Shown in pieces: positions 9,587 through 14,007 of a DNA stretch of 14,007 bases. The notes beneath the pieces are model-generated. The model searched no databases and was not told the origin of the DNA. It saw only the letters and a program-made list of their open reading frames with translations. Position numbers and translations under genes: made by a program. Numbering within the stretch: the stretch's first letter is position 1; every line of letters begins with the position of its first letter. The stretch is from Paraglomus occultum (taxonomy: Eukaryota > Glomeromycota > Glomeromycetes > Paraglomerales > Paraglomeraceae). The stretch spans positions 1 to 14,007 of the forward strand of contig CAJVPJ010000966.1 of assembly GCA_910592205.1 (NCBI GenBank), given 5' to 3'.

Positions 9587-9683
9587 GTGACCCGTTTTAG
9601 TTTCGGGATTGTCACATTAGAATAATCTCTTGCACCAACAAAGTGTTATAACGTCGAGACAATCTTGAAACGGGTTGACCCGT
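9587..9683. repeat. Inverted-repeat pair and ACGGGT palindrome
   Basis: 9587-9615 begins GTGAC and ends GTCAC and contains ACCCGTTTT and GGGATTGTC. 9658-9679 reads GACAATCTTGAAACGGGTTG, close to its reverse complement. ACGGGT-TG-ACCCGT (9670-9683) is a perfect 6-bp palindrome. This lies between the MITE and the integrase core and may be another decayed insertion. Confidence 0.5.
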
Positions 9684-10127
9684 TCTCAAATCCCAGCAAC
9701 ATTAACGCGTTTTTACTTATTGATCGAAAAATACCTTTCCGACTGCTGCCAGTTGTGATGGACACATGTACAAGTCGACCTAATTGGCTTCCATGAATTT
9801 GCAGATGTTAACAATGATTATAAATGGTTGCTGACATGTGTTTGTACGTTCTCCAAATACCTAGTGGCAGTTCCAATGAAGAATAAGGAAGCTGCCACTG
9901 ACTTGAACATCTTGTCAAGGACGTTTTCAAAATCCCAGGTTCCCACCCTCGCCATTCGCAATGAGAGACAAAACAATCGGCGGGTTTCACAGAGTTGTTA
10001 TGGGACAATCTACAGAGATTAATGTACATAGTGCCCATTCTCGTACACCGCATCAAGCGTTATTTGGGATGGAGGATGTGATGTTTATGACACACCTGAC
10101 CCAATGATGATAATGACATTGAATGGC

Positions 10128-10293
10128 GACAGCGACAATAACGACGACGGGGACGGAAATAACAACAACGACGACGACGATGGTGACAGTAATAACAACA
10201 ACGACAACAACGATGACTGTGACAGTAGTAACAACAATAACGACGATGACAACGTGACAACAACAACATCAATAACGACGACGATGATGACGA
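10128..10293 (+). repeat. Low-complexity GAC/AAC tract encoding Asp/Asn runs
   Basis: About 165 bp of GAC, GAT, AAC and AAT codons form the acidic linker of the integrase relic. The tract begins in the frame of 10104 and continues as Asp/Asn codons in a different frame before ESYSASEDAVERHL, so a one-base slip occurred inside the tract near the ACAACAACAACATC segment (about 10257-10270). The minus strand is open in the same place (Cys/Arg/His-rich) only because of this composition. Confidence 0.8.
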
Positions 10294-10831
10294 ATCATAT
10301 TCTGCTAGCGAAGATGCAGTCGAACGACACCTGTCGAAAGTAATTCAGATCCATGAATCCATAAACAATACTTTGGACAGCTATCGGTCAAAACAATGTC
10401 AGAAAGGTAGCGTCCACCGTAAAATGCGTGCAAGTAATACAATTGAAGCCGGGACATCAATTTATACCGCACCGGATCATGACAACAACCAGCGTACCCG
10501 TAAAAGGAAGCTCCAGCCTACCTTCTCTGAAACGAGTACCTTCAAACGTCTGACATCGAATAACAAAACTGCAGTAGTCGTTGTTGATAATAAGAAAACC
10601 CGCGAGTGCTTCGCGAACTGCTTTGCAAAAATCTATCCAACAGATTTCATACAGTTTACAAAAATGAAAGAAGGATTAAGTGCTATTGCAGGTTATGGGG
10701 TGATTAAAGAGGGGCTCTTTTTCTCTCGGCCTCATTGGCTCACTTCCTCCTTGGGCTCCCATTTCCACCACTTTGCTCTCACAAGCGAATTTATTCTTGG
10801 ATTATTGATTGGGATTATCTTTTTGTTATAA

Positions 10832-11554
10832 AATCCACAAAGATCAGCTGCGTATACGTATTGTAAATCAGAAATTAATGAAGTAACAATTCAAGATTGG
10901 ATTGATAAATAAAAGAAGAAAAGTGTAAATGACAAATAGATTAAAGACATTGATACTTATGTGATTAATGACAGTGATAGTATAAAAGATAAATTTGCAC
11001 CCACCAGAGTGACCAAAAAATAGGTTATACTCATAAATGGCTTTGGGTCCAAGTATTTTCCTCTCATGTAATCACTCTGTGCATTTATATTCAAGAGTGT
11101 GCTCCCTTTTTATTTTCAAGCCATTACACTTGGTTGGACACCTTGCAAAAACCATGGCAGAGAGAAATAATAGCAGAGTTTGTGGTACCTTTCAGGTCTG
11201 CTTTTTGCACAGAAAAATCCTCCAACGTATTGATCATATTAAACAAAGTCTATTTTATATAGAACTCAGGGAATAATTAATATTAACCCAGACACGCCCA
11301 AGTTGGTGACTCTACCTCGTTTTTGCCTGATCCCCATAAACACATATTTAATATTGGGATGCTGTAGCCCTACTTTGGGGATATTAATACTAATAAACCT
11401 GTGCTTTTGATGACAAATTTCTTACTGCTAGTAACATTTCATCCTATTATCTTTACCTTTTGACCAGGTAACTACCTTTTTCAAATCCCCCCAACAGTAG
11501 TTCACCCTCATTGTTGTAAGATTGAATATGGAAAGTCTTTGGCTTATTGTCTAA
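10832..11554. other. No supported gene
   Basis: Sequence between two transposon relics. A plus-strand frame of 79 codons at 11037-11276 has no recognised motif. Nothing else is seen. Confidence 0.45.
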
Positions 11555-12295
11555 TATAAGGCCGGTCACGCGTTAGAGAGGGTTGTATTTATTATCGCCC
11601 ATAATTACGCGGGTAAATATTGAGCCTTACTATTCCAATTGTGGACGACAGTGTAAGTTTAGAATATACAGCGCAGCCGCAATGTCAAACTTGAAGGCAG
11701 TATTTCTAAAACTTTCGTCTACATTCGCAAATGGTAGTAAATAACGCAATTACATGGGGTTGTTTTACAAGGGAAAAGGTCGGGCCTTTAGTCATGTTTT
11801 GGAGAAGAGTTACCGGGAGAGTATCTCAACAAACTCTCCAAGATTATCGATTACCGTTCATAGCGAGTCTATAAATATGGATATTTCAAGATGATAATGC
11901 TACAGTTCATCGTACAGCCACGGTAAAGAAATTTAAAGAAAATAATATACTGTCGCACATGGCCGCCACAGAGTCCCGATCTTAACCCAGTCGAACATTT
12001 ATGGGATGAATTAGAAAGAAGACTTCGTAAAAGGCGAACTATGCCAAAAACTAAGCAAGAACTCTTCTCTGCACTAAAAGAAGAACGGTTTAAAATTTGA
12101 ACCAGACGTACTCGCAAAACTTGTAGATAGCATGCCGCGGCGAGTGCAAGCTGTTTTGAAATCTAGAGGAATGCCAACTAGATATTAAATAAACCAGCTG
12201 GTTTTTCTGTATCATTGATATACATTTTAGTTAACTATCGCGAGAACCTTTACATTTACAAGTAAACGGGAGAATTATTCATGATCGGCCTAGTA
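11555..12295 (+). mobile_element. Internally shortened Tc1/mariner-type element
   Basis: The ends form an imperfect inverted repeat. The left is TAAGGCCGGTCA (11557-11568); the right, on the opposite strand, is CTAGGCCGATCA (12282-12293). They match at 9 of 12, and TA flanks each end (11555-11556, 12294-12295). Further in, the left ATAATTACGCGGGTAAAT and the right ATAATTCTCCCGTTTAC also look related, as if about 20 bases were inserted on the left. Total length is about 740 bp, half of a usual 1.3-1.6 kb element. The transposase relic inside runs in the plus direction. The exact ends are uncertain by a few bases. Confidence 0.65.
11700..12188 (+). pseudogene. Tc1/mariner transposase C-terminal relic
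   Basis: This is the catalytic half of a DDE transposase. WGCFTREKVGPLV (from 11755) matches the strand that follows the first catalytic Asp region of Tc1 proteins. IFQDDNATVHRTATVKKF (from about 11881) carries the second Asp (11890-11895). WPPQSPDLNPVEHLWDELE (11960-12016) carries the Glu (11993-11995). Between Asp and Glu lie 32 residues plus one spare base, a slightly shortened DD34E spacing with a frame change. A one-base slip then gives TGA at 12098-12100. The conserved end PDVLAKLVDSMPRRVQAVLK and GMPTRY continues in the next frame to TAA at 12186-12188. The DNA-binding N-terminal half is missing. Clearly inactive. Confidence 0.9.
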
Positions 12296-12443
12296 TATTT
12301 CTATCGGTATTCTACGTCACACAACGTTACAAAGGACCCGTTAAATATCCCGGCATTCGTAAGCGATTTCGGACACTCCCGACGGTTCTTACGTTTAAAT
12401 TAATATGGACAAGCATTAAAAAAATCTTTGTGCTGTTACGAAA

Positions 12444-13942
12444 ATGTCTTCTATTACGACATTAAAAGAAGCGGAAGATCTTGCAAAGACGTCTCCAGAA
12501 AAAGCCGAGCAACTATATACGAATATACTAGCACAGGATGCTGGTTAGTATTTTCCAAAAATTTTTGGAAGAGGTCTTAAAAGTGCGCCTTATATCTTCT
12601 GATATCATTCAATGCATGTAAATAAGTGCATTGATATCTATCCTATTGATTATGTAAAGGCAACGACGAGACTGTGATCAGGCAACAGGAACAAGCTCTC
12701 GTAAAATTGGGCGAGCTTTACCGTGATCACAGGTGTGTTATGTATATCGACTTGTCGACCGACAGTAATTTGCCGGAGAAAAAAAAAAGACATTTTTCTA
12801 ATAGATTTTATTCTTCTAGAAAAGCTGAACAGTTGTCGCAATTGATTCGATCTTCGCGGACGTTTATGTCTTCGATTGCAAGAGCGAAGACGGCAAAAAT
12901 CGGTTGGTTTGATTTGAATTGAGTCCTCTTTGTAGTTCATTGCAAATCGTATTATTAACTGTTGTTTCTTCCTCCAGTAAAGACGCTTATTGGCCTCTTT
13001 TCCGAGATACCGAATACCCTTCCTCTCCAAATTGATATATGCAAAGAAATAATCCAATGGAGCATCGAAGAGAAGCGCATATTTCTCAAACAGTCTTTGG
13101 AAACGCGTTTGATAGCCTTGTACGTATGATCACTGTTGACCCTTTTATGCATTACCAAATGACCTAGCAGGACTTATAAATCTTACTTTAATATAGATAT
13201 CTTGATAACAAAATGTATCATGATGCTCTCACTTTGATCAATTCGTTGCTAAAAGAACTTAAACGTCTTGACGATAAGATGGTTTTGGTTGAAGTTCAAT
13301 TGTTGGAGAGCCGAGTGTGTCACGCTCTTCGCAATTTACCTAAATCAAGGGTAAATATAACGGGATCTGTTTTTCTCCTTGAGAAGAAAAAAATGGCTTA
13401 TCATTTGTGTTTCAATTAGGCGGCACTCACGTCAGCAAGAACGTCTGCGAATGCTATCTATTGTCCGCCCCTTCTTCAAGCAGCTCTGGATATGCAATCT
13501 GGTATCCTGCATGCCGAGGATAAGGATTATAAGACAGCGTAAGCATATTGAATCTATCGTCGGCTCTTACGCGGTATCACGTACCTCAAAGTTCACAGTC
13601 ATCAGTTATTCATATTTCTATGAAACACTTGAAGGATACTCTTCTCAGGATGACCCCAAGGCAATTTTGGCATTGAAATATATGCTTCTTTGTAAAATTA
13701 TGCTGAACTTGGTATGGAATAATCTATTGCATATCATTATGTTGTAACAATACGAATGATCGCTTTTTATTGAACCAGTTTTGTTTATGCTCTCTAGTCG
13801 CAAGATGTGCACGCCATCATTCACGGCAAGCTTGCTCTTCGTTATGCTGGACGCGAAGTTGATGCAATGAAAGCAGTTGCTACTGCCCATCAAAATCGTT
13901 CACTCAATGAATTTGAAAAGGCTATAGCGACATATAGAGATG
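12444..13942 (+). CDS. RPN6: 26S proteasome lid subunit Rpn6 (PSMD11), 5' part, spliced
   Basis: Rpn6 is a non-ATPase lid subunit of the 19S regulatory particle; it clamps the lid to the 20S core and the ATPase ring. Eight exons join in frame with GT-AG introns: 12444-12543, 12660-12732, 12820-12902, 12978-13119, 13197-13350, 13420-13538, 13606-13711 and 13798-13942. Together they give 307 codons plus one base of a usual 420-435 residues. The last intron starts at 13943 (GTAAAG) and runs out of the window. Diagnostic stretches are [80 protein letters not shown] and [11 protein letters not shown]. These are the helical-repeat part; the PCI domain lies beyond the window. Exon 4 is read with GTACGT at 13120 as donor, because the other choice breaks the Ala-Leu-Tyr-Leu-Asp frame. 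The start has A at -3. The 149 bp between the Tc1 relic and the ATG must hold much of the promoter; ACGTCA at 12314-12319 is a CRE-like half-site, and no TATA box is clear. Confidence 0.96.
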
Positions 13943-14007
13943 GTAAAGAGATTTTTGTACACAGAATGTGTGGTATTTTCTTTTCTTTCTTTTTTACACA
14001 CGTCAAG

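Larger units (their letters stand above)
8926..10831 (+). pseudogene. Decayed transposon integrase, KRBA2-like
   Basis: Pieces of one integrase lie in order across three frames. The ATG at 8926 opens MSHNRKISKTETEYRDIVLY. After a frame break, 9036 onward gives KSNFIRRCKKFEINEDQIFY, the lead-in to a zinc-binding HHCC domain. The HHCC itself is HDQSNHRDYNK (from 9165) followed by NECSAC (to about 9290). A nested MITE and other non-coding DNA interrupt 9303-9750. The core resumes at 9768 with VQVDLIGF, whose Asp (9777-9779) should be the first catalytic residue, then WLLTCVCTFSKYLVAVP and KNKEAAT. The second Asp and the Glu are not visible: the frame passes almost directly to SAHSRTPHQALFGMEDVM (10030-10083), normally about 100 residues further on. 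An Asp/Asn-rich tract and a basic Ser/Thr-rich tail follow to a stop at 10829-10831; the last 60 residues may be read-through. Integrases of this type, often annotated KRAB-A domain-containing 2-like, sit in DNA transposons or retroelements; which one cannot be told. It cannot be functional. Confidence 0.82.

Noticed and set aside
10060-10272. Minus-strand Cys/Arg/His-rich frame as a zinc-finger protein
   Set aside because: It is the complement of the Asp/Asn tract, and the cysteines have no metal-binding spacing.
12650-13057. 135-codon minus-strand frame inside the proteasome gene
   Set aside because: It is antisense to exons 2-4 of RPN6 and their introns, which read clearly as Rpn6 on the plus strand.

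Overview
The window looks like nuclear DNA from a fungus. It is strongly AT-rich and gene-sparse. It carries one intron-rich housekeeping gene with short GT-AG introns (67-116 nt), one intronless secreted-protein gene, and many decayed transposons. The mix of element families (a Tc1/mariner relic, a zinc-finger integrase of the type annotated KRBA2-like, a pogo-like MITE and probable piggyBac scraps) fits a TE-rich early-diverging fungus such as a Glomeromycotina (Rhizophagus-like) species. That placement is inference, not proof.

Layout. 1-4395 holds no convincing intact gene; two minus-strand fragments (437-893 and 1768-1850) resemble decayed piggyBac-type transposase pieces. 4396-5099 is a long imperfect inverted repeat (arms of about 305 and 366 nt around a 33-nt centre), best read as a foldback or long-TIR non-autonomous element. 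5260-6806 is a compact gene with CCAAT and TATA boxes. It encodes a 460-residue secreted protein with a signal peptide, a Lys-Thr tract, a long Thr/Ser/Cys tandem-repeat stalk (20-residue unit DTVSECTSTVTSGSATVTET) and a C-terminal six-cysteine module with inhibitor-cystine-knot spacing. 6807-8925 is AT-rich non-coding DNA.

8926-10831 is a decayed integrase gene: a zinc-binding HHCC domain, the first integrase-core strand, a core deletion, then an Asp/Asn-rich and a basic tail. Frameshifts and stops break it, and a 158-bp pogo-like MITE is nested in it at 9370-9527. 10832-11556 holds nothing recognisable. 11555-12295 is a shortened Tc1/mariner copy whose transposase is frameshifted. 12444 to the window end is the 5' part of the gene for 26S proteasome lid subunit Rpn6 (PSMD11), eight exons visible, with the PCI-domain end outside the window.

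The genes do not form a pathway. The proteasome gene is the only one whose function is certain. The secreted repeat/knottin-like protein is the most unusual element, followed by the long foldback directly upstream of it.
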